Below are positions 33,601 through 46,900 of a stretch of DNA of 64,000 bases, piece after piece (position 1 is the stretch's first letter; the number at the start of each line of letters is the position of its first letter). The position numbers were made by a program, and so were the translations under genes. Origin of the DNA: Apium graveolens (taxonomy: Eukaryota; Streptophyta; Magnoliopsida; Apiales; Apiaceae); the NCBI RefSeq assembly GCF_009905375.1, contig NC_133647.1, forward strand, positions 44,677,794-44,741,793. The letters run 5' to 3'. The notes beneath the pieces were generated by a model that saw only the letters and a program-made list of their open reading frames with translations, did no database searches and had not been told where the DNA came from.

Positions 33601-34871
33601 TAGCATCCAAAAATTGTGAAACTATGATTATAGTAGAATTTAAAAATCTGTTTCCAAAATAGTTCACTGGTTTTTCTTTAAATAAATTGGACCCTATGCT
33701 AGGATGCCGAGTATGGACTTATACCCGCAATATGTATGCTTATTTTTTTATCATTTTTAAAATGTCAACAACTCAAAAAATAAATATAATCGTGTTTCAA
33801 GATAATTTAGGTCAACTTAAGAACAGATCTCTTCGGTTGATAACTCTGTTTAAAATGTACTCTATTTCACACTCCTAAATATGGGTGCATATTATTAATA
33901 CTAGTTGATAACTCGTGCGAAGTACGGGTCAAGTTAACTATTCAAATATTTTTTTTAAATCATAATAGTGTAAGTGTCATGTCAAAATTTCTAATATTTA
34001 TGAAAACTCAATCCATTCAACACAAATTATTGAGTACAATATTTGTGTTGTAATTATAATAAAAATATTATAATTATTATACAATTTCAAAAAGTTTATT
34101 ATTTTATTAAAATATACTATTGAGTTATATGGGAAATAGGATTACTGAGTTGAAATCGATATAAGAATTATAATTATAAAATGGGTAAAAATTATATAGA
34201 AGTAAAAGAAGAATAAAAACTATACATTTAAAGTTATAATGAAATTAAAAAAGGCGAGAAACCAAAAGTTGATTAAACAAAAAACGTATAATATATTGAA
34301 TTATAAATACAGGACATAAAGGTTAAAGCCAAAAGAGTGAAATAAAAATAAAACCAAAATTAATAGAATCATAAAACATGTAGAAGTATAAAGAAACAAA
34401 ATAAAACTATACTCAATAGAATCATAAGGCATGTAGAAGTATAAGATAACAAAAATAAAATCAAATTTAATAGAATTATAAGATATGTAGAAGTATAAGA
34501 TATACATACAGGAATAAAGGGTGTAACTGAAAATTTTAGTAGAATTAAAAGACATACAAAAGTAAAAAGTATAAGATATACATAAATGAATAAGTAAAAG
34601 CAAAAGTTGGTGGTACCAAAAATTGTGAAACCAAAATTAATACATGTGTATCACTTGAAAAAAGATTTCGCTTATTAATAAAGGTTATTAAAGGCATTGT
34701 ACTATAAGTTGTGCACACCCATTTACAGTAAGCAGTCATATTCTATAAAGAGGGCACGTTGCAGCTTTATGAGGACCACCGTGATTTTGTTATACGCTCA
34801 TCTTTAGCTGTATGTTTTCATTTCTTTCTATTCAATTTTAACTATAGGTTTGATACTAGTCCATGAAACAT
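33601..34871. other. AT-rich intergenic DNA
   Basis: No coding or element motif recognised except the imperfect tandem repeat at 34364-34570. Confidence 0.5.
34364..34570. repeat. Imperfect tandem repeat of about 53 bp
   Basis: A unit with TAGAATCATAA then ATGTAGAAGTATAAG recurs at about 34364, 34417, 34471 and, more degraded, 34539. Spacing is 53, 54 and 68 bp. Confidence 0.7.
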
Positions 34872-37036
34872 TGTTAGGACGAAAACACACGCTAAAATTA
34901 TACGCAAGTATACGCGTTCGCAAGTAGTATAAGATATCAATCAGATTCGTTCTCACAGAGATTGGTTTAGGTTAACTTCAATTTATGCACTTATGCAATA
35001 ATGGTATGGCTATCGTTCAATGCTAAGACAATAATACTTTAGGTTGTTGATTAACTAAAATATTAACTAACAAGCAAATAACTAAGAGATTAAAAGGTTG
35101 ATTTAACTTTATGAGACAAACATGAGATTCTAACTTCATTAAATACTTCATTCAAAGTCATTGTTCTTAACCCTAGCATGCAATGGTGATGACAACTAAT
35201 TAGATGACACGAAACTAGTAAACGCCAACTGTCGTTATACGAATACCCTACTACCAGACATTCACAAAAGAGATAGAATCTGAATAGACACCAATTATGT
35301 TAAGACCCTATATGTCTATAGAATTTGACAACATAGCGGTTTAATGCACAAGTTATCTATTGTGATTACATAGGGAAAGTAAGATGGTTAAAATTACCTA
35401 CGAATCATGCATAACGAATACATTAAACTATGCTAGCATGGCAAATTCTAAATCTCTATATTATAGTCTTGAAGCTATACTCACTGACAGGAGTTCATTT
35501 ATATGTTCAAGCGTCGGTGAAGAACAGTTAATGAAGTATTCAAGATTGTAGTATCAATGAAGACGTTGACTAAAGTACCAGAAATGATTCTAGTTAAAGT
35601 ACATCTGGTTATTGAAAGTCAGTGTCCGAAGTGATAAAGTTGTTGCAAGCTTAACAATATAATCAAGGCTATAATACGAAGACCTGAATCGGGGTTAGTC
35701 GTTTATGAACCAGACCAGTTGCACTAGGCGTCAACAGCTCGTGAAAGGAATCTGGGTATTATTTATAGAAGGATTATTAAGTTGAGGAACGTACTTGGAT
35801 TGAACGTTTATCTGTTAAAGTACGAGAAGAGGTGCGCAGGGTTTACAGCTAAACAGCTCAAGTGATTGGCGAAGTTCAAAGTTTATTTGTTAACTTAAAT
35901 ATATTTATTTAATGGACTTTTATATAATTTATTTAATAAAATTAGAATGATTTATTTTATAAACTTTAAATAAAGTTTATTTGATAAATCTAAATTAGTT
36001 TATTTTATATAAGTTATATTTAAGTTAATTTAATAAATTAATTTAGTTACAATTTAAACTTAAAAGAAAAAGAAAAGAAAAAGAAAAAATAAGGAAAAAG
36101 GAAAAAGAAAAAGAAAAGCAAAAGAAATCAAAAAGAAAAGGAGAAATAAAAAAGAAAATAAAAAAAGGAATGAATAAAATCAAAACAAAAGGAAATCCGG
36201 GTTTGTTTTGTTTTGGTTAAGCTAAGTAAACTAAGTACAATTGTTGTACTAGTATACTAGTAGTCAACATAGAAGTAATCAACTAACTCCCTCCTGTACC
36301 TCCTCTGGTCTCCACACAGAATAACACGCGAAGAAAAGCTAAGGAAAATAAACACCCTGGTCGCCATAGAGTATAAAGTGAGAGCTCAAAATTATTCTAA
36401 GGCAAGATCCTGTACTCTTGGTCGCCACAGAGCTTGTATTACCTTGGTCGCCACAGACTCCTCAGCCACTACTTTATTGAACAGTCAATTTATTTGTGTG
36501 GTCAATATTCAACCTCATATCAACCTCATATTTTGATTGTTCTGAGTTTTATATTCTTCTCCGACGAGAGGAGATAAAACGAGCAGCAAAGAAAATAAAG
36601 AAAAGCTCCGGGCACATTATACATTCGTTATTCATCTCACCGGAGTAACGTTATAATGCCCGATTTAATTCTTGTACATTCATAGGGGCATTATAATCGT
36701 TACCCGGTAATTAAATCCTTAGACAAACAAAAGTTAGATCATTGTATAGGATTTGATTTGTAAATCTTTGTAGAAGCTAGGAACTTTGTTGTTATTAGAT
36801 TGTAGTCGGTTAATTTATTTACTGAGTGTAGCAACACCACTCGAGGATTAATATATGAATATATACTTCCCCGAATATCTTGTGTTCCTCATTTTATTAC
36901 TCCAAACACTATTCACCTCAAGAACACGAAATCACTAACCGAGCACTAAATCTATATCCGCTAAAGATTCGATTTTTTTTTAATTTAGTGATTATCGTAT
37001 TCAACCCCCCCTTCTACGATAATTCAGGACCTAACA
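34872..37036 (+). repeat. 5' LTR of element G, start uncertain
   Basis: The right end is firm: GACCTAACA, two bases, then a tRNA primer site at 37039, with the near-terminal TTCAACCCCCCCTTCTAC motif at 37000. The left end is tentative. TGTTAGGAC at 34872 makes inverted ends with GACCTAACA and would give a 2165-bp LTR. However, the first part (ACGCAAGTATACGCG and GTTCGCAAGTAGTATAAGAT) resembles the terminus of another LTR type in the opposite orientation, so two elements may be juxtaposed. Between lie AT-rich stretches, a (AAAAG)n tract at 36065-36175, and GTCGCCAYA motifs. Confidence 0.55.
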
Positions 37037-37809
37037 ATTGGTATCAGAGCAGCCTGATTGATACACAAATCAGGATCCTTAAATAAATTTATTTTATTAA
37101 TTTAAATTTACATAAATTTATTTTTTAAATTGTATTTAGCAACTTTTATTTTATAAATTTAATTTAAATGAGTTTATTATTTAAACTTGAATAAGTTTAT
37201 TTTATAAACTAAATTTAAATTAATTTATTTTATAAATTTGACCTAAATTAATTTATCATCTAAATTTTAATAAATACTTTTTTTAATTTAAATTATATTT
37301 TCGGTGTTTTTTTAAGTCGTTCTTGCCAGTTTTTTTTCCCCGAGCTCTTGTTTTGTACTCAAAATTTAAGCTGCCATTTTTATGCAAACTTAGGCAGCCA
37401 TTTTAAGCAGCTTCAGGTTTGGCAACTTATTTTCTGAAATAATTAGGAACAAACTGAGAAGTAGTAGTAGAAGTTCTTGGAATTGGCAGCTAATTGGTAT
37501 ATGGTGAGTACTACTTGCGCCTGCAGTCGGTTGGTAACACACGCGCTAGTCACCCACAGATTCGTGCATGCAAGTCACGCGCGTTTCCGGCCAATAAAAA
37601 AATTGGCAGTGTTGCACGCGCCCGGACGTCACCATCGCGCAATGATGTATAATAAACAAAGTAGGTGGAGTCACACGGCATCCAATGTTCTCATCCGTGG
37701 TATACACGCGCAACAATTTGTTTACATAGTAGTCGCCATACAGATAAAGGGGTCGCCATAGACGCAGAAACTGAAATCTATTGCACAAAGGAAAAGAGTA
37801 GTCGCCATA
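36359..37809 (+). repeat. GTCGCCAYA motif set in LTR and leader of element G
   Basis: GTCGCCATA or GTCGCCACA occurs at 36360, 36421, 36447, 37732, 37752 and 37801: three in the LTR and three in the leader before gag. The LTR copies share the longer context TTGGTCGCCACAGA or TGGTCGCCATAGA. All six are in one orientation, unlike the palindromes in E and in A/B. Confidence 0.8.
37039..37050 (+). promoter_or_regulatory. Primer-binding site of element G
   Basis: TGGTATCAGAGC two bases after the LTR end, matching initiator-Met tRNA. It fixes the orientation of G and the right boundary of its LTR. Confidence 0.93.
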
Positions 37810-38039
37810 TATATACATGAAAAAATCTGTAGCCTCTTAATAATTATTTCCAATTTATCTGTATTTCCATAAAAATTTAAAATTCTGAAATTTGAATTTT
37901 TCATAGATAATAATTTACGTTTTATTTAATTTTTTAAGAAAATTCAAAATTCTTGAAAATTAGATTTTACGTAAATATTTATTTTTGATTAATTTATTTT
38001 CTAAGAAAATTAAAAATATTGAAAATTTGAATTTTTATT

Positions 38040-38930
38040 AAATATTAAATTAAGGGTACTCAAGGTATTGGTAGACTCATGATTCCTCCGGGTTTTTAAA
38101 GTGGATTTTAATCTTTCGAAGAAAACGTATTCTAACGAAACTGATTTCAAGAGCTACAGATGAAAATTGTGGAATGTCCTCAAAGACTTACTCTATAGGA
38201 TACCACTGGATTTTCAGACGCATAAAATGAATGAAATTTCTACAGGTATAATTTTTCTCGGAGATTTTAAGACAACTCTATGATTCCAGATTATACAGTC
38301 ACATAGTGGTTTGTACCAATGCTACATTTATCAGGGAATCAATGAGATCAAATAGGCAGGAATTATGGAGGTCAGAGAGAATAGCGGGGACATACAAATA
38401 TCTCAGTTACATGCAGTAAAGTTGGAACCTCGGGATAAAATATAAGAGTTACTGATAGCTGAATCAGAAGAAGCTCAGGTAGAAGTACTTGAGGGACTGG
38501 ACGTCAGGGCAGTGTTTTACATGTTAGGGAAGTTTGGTCACATTGGATTCAGATAGAATACAGAAGCTATATCCAAGGATCGATCCTATCTATTCCGAAG
38601 CAGAGACTTTTACAGATTCAGTTCAAGAGGTGATTACAAGACTGAGATTGGGACAAAAACAAGATTTGATAGCTACAGGTATGACAAGCAATATGTATCA
38701 AGTAACTATCAGGGGTTTTGCTACAACAGAACAAGAAGCTTGACAAACAATGATGAGTTGGGATTCAGTTGAAGAGTTGTGACAAAGGTGGAATATTTTC
38801 TTAGGGAAGCAGCCAGTCAAAAATTATAGTGCACGGGAAAGAGTTGGGATGGATCAGATGACGAGAAGGAAGATCATGAATATCTTGCTTTCATAGCAAT
38901 CTCTGAAGATGGTCCAACTCACATATCTCA
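38040..38930 (+). pseudogene. Element G gag remnant
   Basis: No continuous frame remains. A 69-codon open piece (38534-38743) holds an EVITRLRLGQKQDLIATGM-like stretch, and at about 38835-38920 the acidic box KSWDGSDDEKEDHEYLAFIA matches the position and type of the SWDD...NLALMA box after the zinc knuckle in element E's gag. A clear zinc knuckle was not found. The leader at 37051-38040 has no coding signal. Confidence 0.6.
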
Positions 38931-39689
38931 AGTGTCAATTCCTTGAACCACTACAATATCTTGTTCTCAATATTCAATGCATGATAAGATCTTAGTGTTT
39001 AAATGTTTAACACTCGCACAAGCATGATAACATCACACATAGATAATGCTGAACTAGTTCACTAGATTATTTTTCTGGTAACTAGGATTGATGTTTAACT
39101 TGTACATGTTACTTTAGATGATCTTACCTATGTGTTTGAATCTTTGTTAAACATGATTAATTGCTTTAGTGAGATATATGTTTTTCCAGCATATAAGACC
39201 TTTGTTTATGTTTATCTCTTGTATCCTATTACATTGTGATTTATTTATCTGATCTGAATTGTTTGTTAAGATGTGTTAGTTTATAATTGGATTGAGATAG
39301 CTAGATGAGATACATCAACAGAATTGGACTAGACAAAATTAGTGATTTGTTTGTTAATTCTGTTTGTTCCATATCATGCCTATATTGCTTAATTCTTATG
39401 CGTGATGTTTTTGAATGAATGCCATGTACTCCTATTTCAATGCTTTCTTATTTATATGCCATAAATGCATCTCTTAGTATTTACATTTAATTGTAGAAAA
39501 ATCCTGTTTAGGATTACATCAGGGCAAAGACTGTTAGTCCTCCTTATGTAAGGTTGGAACCATTTTTCTCATAGCCTAGAGACAAATCTGTCAAGGGTAG
39601 TAAAATGGAGAAAATGGTCAGTCAAAGATAAGAATTAGCATGATAAGGTTGCAGCTGTTGTTATATCTGTTTATAGTAAAACCCCTAAT

Positions 39690-40700
39690 CCAACTGGACC
39701 CAAACTGATAAGTTGGGTACCAAGAACTGTTAATCCATTTGTGAGTACAGGACATAACAGGTTAATTGATTCATATGTATTCTTGGTAATTCATACTCAA
39801 GGAATATGATCAAATAAAGAGCCTCACAATCAAATATGATTGACAAAAGCTATCCCGTCAATAATCTTTGGAGATGACAGCAAAGGTTTTCATTACGAGA
39901 CAAGCTATGCATAAAAGGAATGTCATCATGGACTCAACAATTGGTATCACTGATAACAACTGATCATTAGTGTTACTAATAACAATTGAAGCATCTTTCT
40001 TCCTGAAGAATCAAGGCACAAATTCTCTTATCAGACAGTTATGCATCAAAGGTCAAAATGTCAATTCAATGAAGGATTAGTGTTTCATCTCAAGCAGGAA
40101 GGTTGAGAAGCTTGCTCTTATTAAGAGTAAGGAAAGGATATGCTCTTGGCTAGACTGGGATCTCAAGAAAGGTGAAGTCAATGGTTTCTACCGTAAAGTT
40201 TCATCTGACAAAAGTTTAGCTATGGCATTAAAAGCTCTCACCCTTGAATATCAACACAAAGAACTCTTTTGTGAAAAGGGTTTAGTGAGAGGACTGCCTC
40301 ATCTGGAATTCAGAAGGATGATAAATGCGAGGCATGTCAGGAAGAGGAGTCAAATACAACATCACATCAAAGTAAAGATATACCTTAGTGATGGTGTTTG
40401 ACTACTCTTATTAAATAAAGTTGTTGTTTGTGCGTTCTCAAGACAAGACATCACATATGGTGATTGGTCATATCAGAAGATCAAGCTGGAAGAAACTGTA
40501 AAAGAAATGATCTTGTGGTCAGATAATGGGACTGAATTCAAGAAGCAGTTTTGATTAATATCTACAACATCAAGAATATTCTGATACATATTTAGCACTG
40601 GAAGCTCTGTGTCAAAATGGAGTGGTACAAAGGAAGAACCGGAACTTGATTAAAGCAACAAGGACAATATCAAGCTAATCAAGACTTTGTAAATACCAAA
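39690..40700 (+). pseudogene. Element G protease and integrase remnant
   Basis: Recognisable pieces in order: GPKLISWVPRT at about 39700; IIFGDDSKGFHYE at about 39865 (the protease-region stretch also present in element A); EKGLVRGLPHLEFRRM at about 40275, the GAG-pre-integrase segment; LWSDNGTEFKKQF at about 40510 with the second catalytic Asp; and NGVVQRKNRNLIKATRT at about 40620, where the catalytic Glu has become Gln. Several frames are used and stops are frequent. Between 38930 and 39690 nothing specific is seen. Confidence 0.75.
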
Positions 40701-41269
40701 GGGCTGGAGCAGTCAAAACAGTTTGCAGCAAGTAAGATCAAGTCTTGATCAGGATGGATACATGAAGACCACTAATGAGTTAATGGCCAATGGAATCAAA
40801 CACTGGATAACCTAAAAGTGTGTGGAGATAATATTCTACAGAAGCAAACAATGAAATATTTTTAGTTGTTTGAAGATCTTGGCATTTGCTACTAAGACTA
40901 GTTATGATATTTTCCATGGCTACTCAATGGAGTATACAACCTACAGGGCATTTGTGGTTGATCAATAGAAGGTGATTGAAAGTCTAAGTGCACAGTTTAA
41001 CAAATCCATACTTCAAGCTGTTATATGAGAAATTAATGGTACTGATGATTCATATCCAAACAGTGGAATGGCAGTGTATAACACAACTCATTATTTCAAT
41101 GAAGCCAGTCAGCAAGGGTAAGGATTTTCAGGAAATCCCAACAATAGCTTAGAGGGAGCAAAAGAAGGATCAACTAGTCAGACACAACACCACATTGAAA
41201 ATCAGAGGACACTAAAGAACATATCTGCTGAGATAAAGGGTTTGATGTCAATATTATTCCCAGAGTCTA

Positions 41270-42704
41270 GTTCTTAAGTGATCCAGATGGTGGAGTATTG
41301 ATTAACAGGGCTACTGAGTATGAATGATTAATTATCTAGTTTTCTATCTAAAGAAGAAACTAAGAAAGTTACAGAAGCTCTGATAGATCCGGATTGATTG
41401 GGAGATTTCAAAGCAAGATGAACTCAATCAGTCAACAAGCAGATTGTAGGGAAGCTGGTATCTAAACCAAATGACAATATTGTAATTGGTACAAGGATAA
41501 CCAGAAGTCAAACTGGATGACAATGGCATTGTTACGAGGGACAAGGCCAAACTGGATGCTAGGTTGTTATCAGGAATCAGTATCTAACAAAAAGCACCAG
41601 TTACGAGACTTGAGGATATTACGACATATCAGGCACCTGATGCACATTCAAACTTGGAGTTGGACTCTAGTAGATGTGTACAAGTGTACTCCTGGTTGGT
41701 TAGACAAAGGAGGAAGTCAATGCACAACAGTTCATGGACTTTGCAGTTGCAGATCTATTGGACTATGTATATCTCTTCTTCACAAGCTCACTTCAAGATG
41801 GTATGAACTAGTATACTACTCAAGAAATCGTCAAGGACATGGTATGACACTCTAACTGAAGTTACAGTTTAATATGAACTAGTAGAGTTGATATATTAAT
41901 AACACTCTTATCACTAAGAACAAACATATTATTATATATGTGTAGTGATATAATGATAATGTTATATGTTGGTCTACTAACAAAGACTTGTGCAAGATTA
42001 TTTGCTAAGTAATTGCAGAGTAGGTATGGAGGAGCGTGTTGGAAATATTGCAATTCTATTTGGAATTACTACAAGCATGCCAAAAGAATATTTCTTTTAG
42101 AAGCTCAAGTAAACCAAAAGAATGATGGCAATACAAGTAAGTTAAGGATCTTCTGAAGATGTAAAATTTGGAAGATTCGGAACATGCCAAGACTACTTAC
42201 CAACAGAAATCACTAAAGCTTGATCAGTGAAACTCAGGTATAATGACAAGCTATAGAGGTATGACAAGCTCACTCTTTTACTCAAACGCTAATAGACAAC
42301 ATGTAATGTTCTCAAGATGCCAAATTGCAAGGTTCCAAGTGGATCCAAGAGAATCCAATCGTATAACTATTAATAAGATTATTAGATATCTTAAGGGACT
42401 ACCAACTCTTGGAGTAAAGTACCCTTAAGATATTGTGCTTAACATGTTTGGCTATATAGATATAGATTACACAGGTTGTAAGAAAGACATGAGAAGTATC
42501 TCTGAAGCTGTCAACTTAGGTGACAGGAGAAGCGTCTCGAGAAGCTGTCAACATCATGAAAGAAGATTTATTTCTTGTTATGATAAGAAACAACTTCATA
42601 TCTAACAACTCTGTGGAACACTCATGGCAAAGCACCTTCACACGAGGTATCATTTATTTTGAGAGGATGTCTCTTAGTCAAAGTGTCACTTGCAGAAACA
42701 CTTA
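41270..42704 (+). pseudogene. Element G RT and RNase H remnant
   Basis: Starts with the linker before RT (EETKKVTEALIDPDW, about 41352). The RT core is largely lost. At 42240-42428 the C-terminal RT region reads RGMTSSLFYSNANRQHVMFS and ARFQVDPRESN, then YLKGLPTLGVKYP, with decayed RNase H pieces after it. A HTRYHLF remnant of the conserved RNase H tail lies just before the junction with LTR A. Between 40700 and 41270 the variable integrase-RT linker is not recognisable. Confidence 0.75.
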
Positions 42705-43724
42705 TGTTAGTCCCTAACAATGCAACAAGAATTACAGAAGGGGGGGTGAATGGAATTCTTGAACCTTTTTCAAAAATATAAAATGTTCTATCTTAATAAT
42801 ATATAAGTGTTTGATTTGCAAAGTGCGGAATAAGAAGTTAGTAAAATTAAAACACAAGTAATTAAAAACACAAGTCTTTAAAAACTTTCTGGTGGATTTG
42901 AATGTATCCACTAGAGATATATATTATATCAAGAGAACTCTGTGTAGCAAGATTAGCTCACAGCTGCTTACAAATATGAACAACTAAGTTTACAGAGAAA
43001 TGCTAAGGATGCAGCTTACAATTGTTTCTCTGAGATAATGTTCTTAATCTTGTTGTTGTTTTATTTGCTACTTCTTGGTTTATATATCACCAAGATTACA
43101 AAGTAATAAGACAAGATAATAAAACAAAACCTATCAAGTCTAATACTATGCTGTTTCATTACTCTATTACAACATCTTTGAATATCTTCATAATAGCATG
43201 GAAATGGCAATGCTTCTTTGTTCTCTAAAACCCAGTTAAATAGGCTTCCACATTCCTTTTGCATGCAATCAACGTATGTGACTGTGTTGTCACTGTCAAC
43301 GGATGTTTAAATTGATTATTCGTCGGGTACATGATCATCCATCGGGTTGCCTTGTTGATCATCCGTCGAGTGGCATTGTTGTTTATCCGTCGGGTAGCTA
43401 TCTGGCACTTGACTTCATTTCATTTATGCAGAATTACAAGACATCATCTATGTACAATTAATCAACCTATTCTGCATATCTAATTAAAGTCATCATGACT
43501 TGAGTACTACTACAGAATCTAAACAAGGTGTATGCAGAAATGTGCTACAGACTCATTATTACACAAGCTACTCACTCGATGGATAATTAATCATCATCCG
43601 TCGGGACTATATTGAGTAATCCGTCAGGACTATATTCATTATCCATCGAGTGCTACATTTTTCACTAAGTAAAATCTACTAAGGTGTTTTGTTAATGAAA
43701 TCATCAAGTTCACAACATATCCAC
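42705..43724 (-). repeat. 3' LTR of element A (about 1020 bp)
   Basis: TGTTAGTCCC...ATATCCACA, closely similar throughout to 54079-55110. It carries the near-terminal AGAAGGGGGGGTGAAT motif (42736-42751) and eight full or near ATCCGTCG words. The outer boundary with G and the inner boundary with the PPT are accurate to within a base or two. Confidence 0.9.
43318..43650. repeat. ATCCGTCG array in LTR A
   Basis: Exact ATCCGTCG at 43361, 43385 and 43596. One-base variants at 43318 (ATTCGTCG), 43337 (ATCCATCG), 43619 (ATCCGTCA) and 43641 (ATCCATCG). The reverse form CGATGGAT lies at about 43577. Most are followed by GG or AG. Variants often show CG to CA or TG, as expected from deamination of methylated CpG. 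Confidence 0.92.
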
Positions 43725-43740
43725 AATAATCTCCCCCAAT
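43725..43740 (-). promoter_or_regulatory. Polypurine tract of element A
   Basis: ATAATCTCCCCCAATT reads AATTGGGGGAGATTAT on the element strand, immediately before the LTR. Two more GGGGGAGA copies lie inside the post-pol ORF at 45590 and 46084. Confidence 0.88.
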
Positions 43741-43921
43741 TTATGTCTACTGGAATTGTAGCCATAAATTAAGAGAAACTTGATGATAACAAAACACCCT
43801 AAAAATATAACTTTAAAAGTAAGTAGATAAAACTGTAAAGTGCTTCAAATAACAAAATGCACAAAGATTAGCTCACAATCATTTTCAAGGTGCTCCTCTA
43901 GCCTGAGCAGATTAATCTAAT

Positions 43922-46900
43922 TCCTTAAAGATCTGGATCTCTTTCCAAGCTTTCTGTTGTTTTCTTCTATCTGATTTTGGAGCTGTCTGTGGAATTCCAA
44001 TTCATCAGATTCTGAGAGATTTAGCTTTTCTTGCATTTCCAAAAGAGTCACATTGCTAGAGATGCTCAATTGGTCTTCTAATCTGAAAAATCTTCTAATC
44101 CTTTGTCATCCATGAACTCCATCAGCCAGTAGGGCCTTAGATGCACTCTACTCCCTATATAAGGAACAGTTAGAGTCTTTGGGAGTGCATCTTTAGCTCT
44201 AATACTCCTCAGTTCTTCAATCTTCTTTAGAACAAGTCTTCTTGCAGTTACATTGAATCCAAAGTTCTTCTTGAATGATAAATAAACCTTTATCAACACA
44301 GATTGGCTTTTTTGAAGGATCTTGTGAAGTGGCCATTGAATCTCCTTTCCTCCCTTGTACTTGAAAACTAACCTTTCAGGTAGATTCCTATAGGCATCAA
44401 TCCCTCTAACTTCTTCCAGTTCATCTAGATAGAGGTTTAGATCAGAGAATTCCTTGATGTCACATAAGTACATGTAATCTCCCTTGTTGACTTTGGATTG
44501 AGCTTTGGTTAGAGATTTGGATTTGAGAGGTGAGAGCTTCACTTTCTTGACTGCTCTTGACTTTGTTCTCTTTGGCTTGTTAAGGATTGGAAAATTGAAA
44601 TCAGGAATTGGTAGACTTTCACAGTCTATTGGTTCATCCTTAGGCACAATAGGTTCACCATGAATGTTCCTGTAAGGATCCACCACCTTAATGTCTTCAA
44701 ATACCACTGAGGGTTTTGATGCTTGAGATGTAGTTGGAATGGATTCCTTGGGAAACTGATCCTCCAATTCCGTACCAACAAAGTTCAATTTCCTTTTGGT
44801 TCTTTTGGCCAATTCCTTGTATCTGTGAGATTTCTTCTGTTGTGGTTCAACTTGCTTCTTTGGATCTTGAGATTCAGTGATTTCAGATGGCTGAGCAGTA
44901 ATTTATTGTGTTGGTTTCACAGCTTGTAGGTTGGGCAAGATAGCATCTTGCTCTTTCTTTTATTTAACCTTTTTAGCATCTAGAGCAACTTACTTCTTTT
45001 CTTGCTTCAATCTTGCCTTTTCTTCTCTCTTTGCTTTAGCAAATTGAGGATGTCCAGCCACCACACAAATTTCTTTACCATTCCTGAAAAAATTAGCAAT
45101 TCTCCTTTTTAAAGCTGAATCGGCTGGATCCTTGTAGAAGGCAATGGTTCTTGACAACAGTTTCTTCTCATCAGGCTTTGGTGTCTCATACACTGTATCC
45201 AAAGGGTTCTTTAGTGATGATTTTGGATAGTTCACCCTTGGCTTCAAAAGTACTTCAACCTTTGGAGATTTGATGCAGGATGGCTGTCCTCTTTCCAGAT
45301 AGTTCATGCTCATTTCATTCACAGAGATTTTCCTGACTTGAGAGTGATGAATGACTGACTTTTCTGGCTTCTTTGCTAGCCCAAACTTCTTTTGAATATC
45401 CTCATCAATTTTCTCCCAGTTCAGTGATTCAACTGCTCCTTTTCAGCTGCTCTTATATTGGCTGCTGCTTCATTTATCAGATCAATGCTATCTTTAGCTG
45501 GTGGCTTTGAAATAGTAATTGTAGGCACAATTACTTTGCTAACTTGAATGTTGAGCACTTTTTGCTCCCCTCACTCCTAGAACTCTCTTTCTCCCCCTTT
45601 TTATTATCATCAAGCTGAGTAGAGGAGGAGGTTTGTGCAACCACCAGTTTCCGAAGCAAGTCTGTTTGTTGAGCTTGGTGTAGATGAATTGTTGTAAGAG
45701 ATGCTTCCATAGCAAACATTCTTTTGTCAAAGGCATCAAATTTGGTAGCAAGATCTGAGTTTTTCTTGAGCTGTCTCTTGATGTCTGTAATTGTTGTCCC
45801 TGGAAGTCTAGCTTCCAATTTCTCAGAAAAGTCTTTCTTGAGTTCACCAATTTCCTGTTTGAGAGTGAAGAAATTGAGAGTTTGTTGATAGCCTTGAATT
45901 TGATGTAGTTGGAGAGAAGCAAGATGTGCTTGCAGAAGCTTCTTGGTGCTAGCATTTGTGGATGATTAAAGTGCAGACTGTGTTTGACTGATTAGCTGGA
46001 TGAGAGTAGATTTGAAGTGATGTTCATTACATTTCTTGGAGAAGGCCCACGATGGCATGCTTGACCTTGAACTAGGACCAGCTTCTCCCCCTTAGTTCAA
46101 TAGCTCTTCTCCACTTTCTGTATCCTCATCTTCAAAGAAATATTCTGAGCCACCAGTCTCATAATCAACATCACCAGCTGTAGAGGGCAAAGCTGTGATG
46201 GCATCCTTAGCTCTTAGCATTAACTGTGTGGTGTGCACCAAGTTGAGCATCCTTTATGCATTATCATTGCCCTGTTCAGCTAGAGGTTGATATGCTGGAA
46301 TAAGGTGAGTAAATGTCTCAGCATCAAGGGAGGTAGAATCTATAACAGCTTGAGGTTGCTGAGATAGTCCCTCCATGTCTGCATCCTGGACATCCATTAA
46401 CTCACTTGCAATGACATCCACCCTTATATCTCCTTTACCTACATTTCTCTCATTATCTCTCTTTTGTTGCATCAAGGTCTCACCTTGGCTCCCCACCCTC
46501 ACACCCTCACCTTCACCATCTAAGGTGGGACTCCTCACACTCTCTTTTGGCAGTCCTGAAGAAATGGACTGCATAGGTTCACTCTTTTCCTCTCCTTTTT
46601 CCTGGGAGCAATCCAGACTCTCACTCAGTTCACCCCATTTCCCTCAATCCTAGGAGTGAATGTACTACCACTAAGTCTTTTGCACTTGAGATAATTGATG
46701 AAATTTGAGGTTGTAAAGAGACACTCGACGGATGAGGAATATCCGTCGACTTAGTAGTTTGACTATCCGACGGATAACTGCTGTTAGGCTTATCCATCGG
46801 GATACAATCACTACTCAAAGGATGAACAATATCCATCGAGAGAGTAGGAATAAATGAGTTTAGAGTGGAGACTATTGTGGACTCTGTGCATATTGATGAG

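Larger units (their letters stand above)
37037..42704 (+). mobile_element. Element G: old, decayed Sirevirus-like interior, interrupted by element A
   Basis: Downstream of the 5' LTR and PBS, the plus strand carries gag, protease, integrase, RT and RNase H remnants in copia order, all riddled with stops and frameshifts. The element is cut at 42704, where the LTR of element A begins inside the RNase H region. The rest of G should lie beyond the window to the right of A, B and H. This is the oldest layer of the nest. Confidence 0.85.

Noticed and set aside
36065..36175. (AAAAG)n tract as a meaningful polypurine tract
   Set aside because: It is an imperfect low-complexity run inside the LTR region, not adjacent to any LTR start.
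42705..43724. A and B as a tandem segmental duplication
   Set aside because: Each has its own TG...CA LTR and PPT, B begins abruptly inside A's gag after a 5-bp target site, and the two differ throughout. Two separate insertions explain this better.
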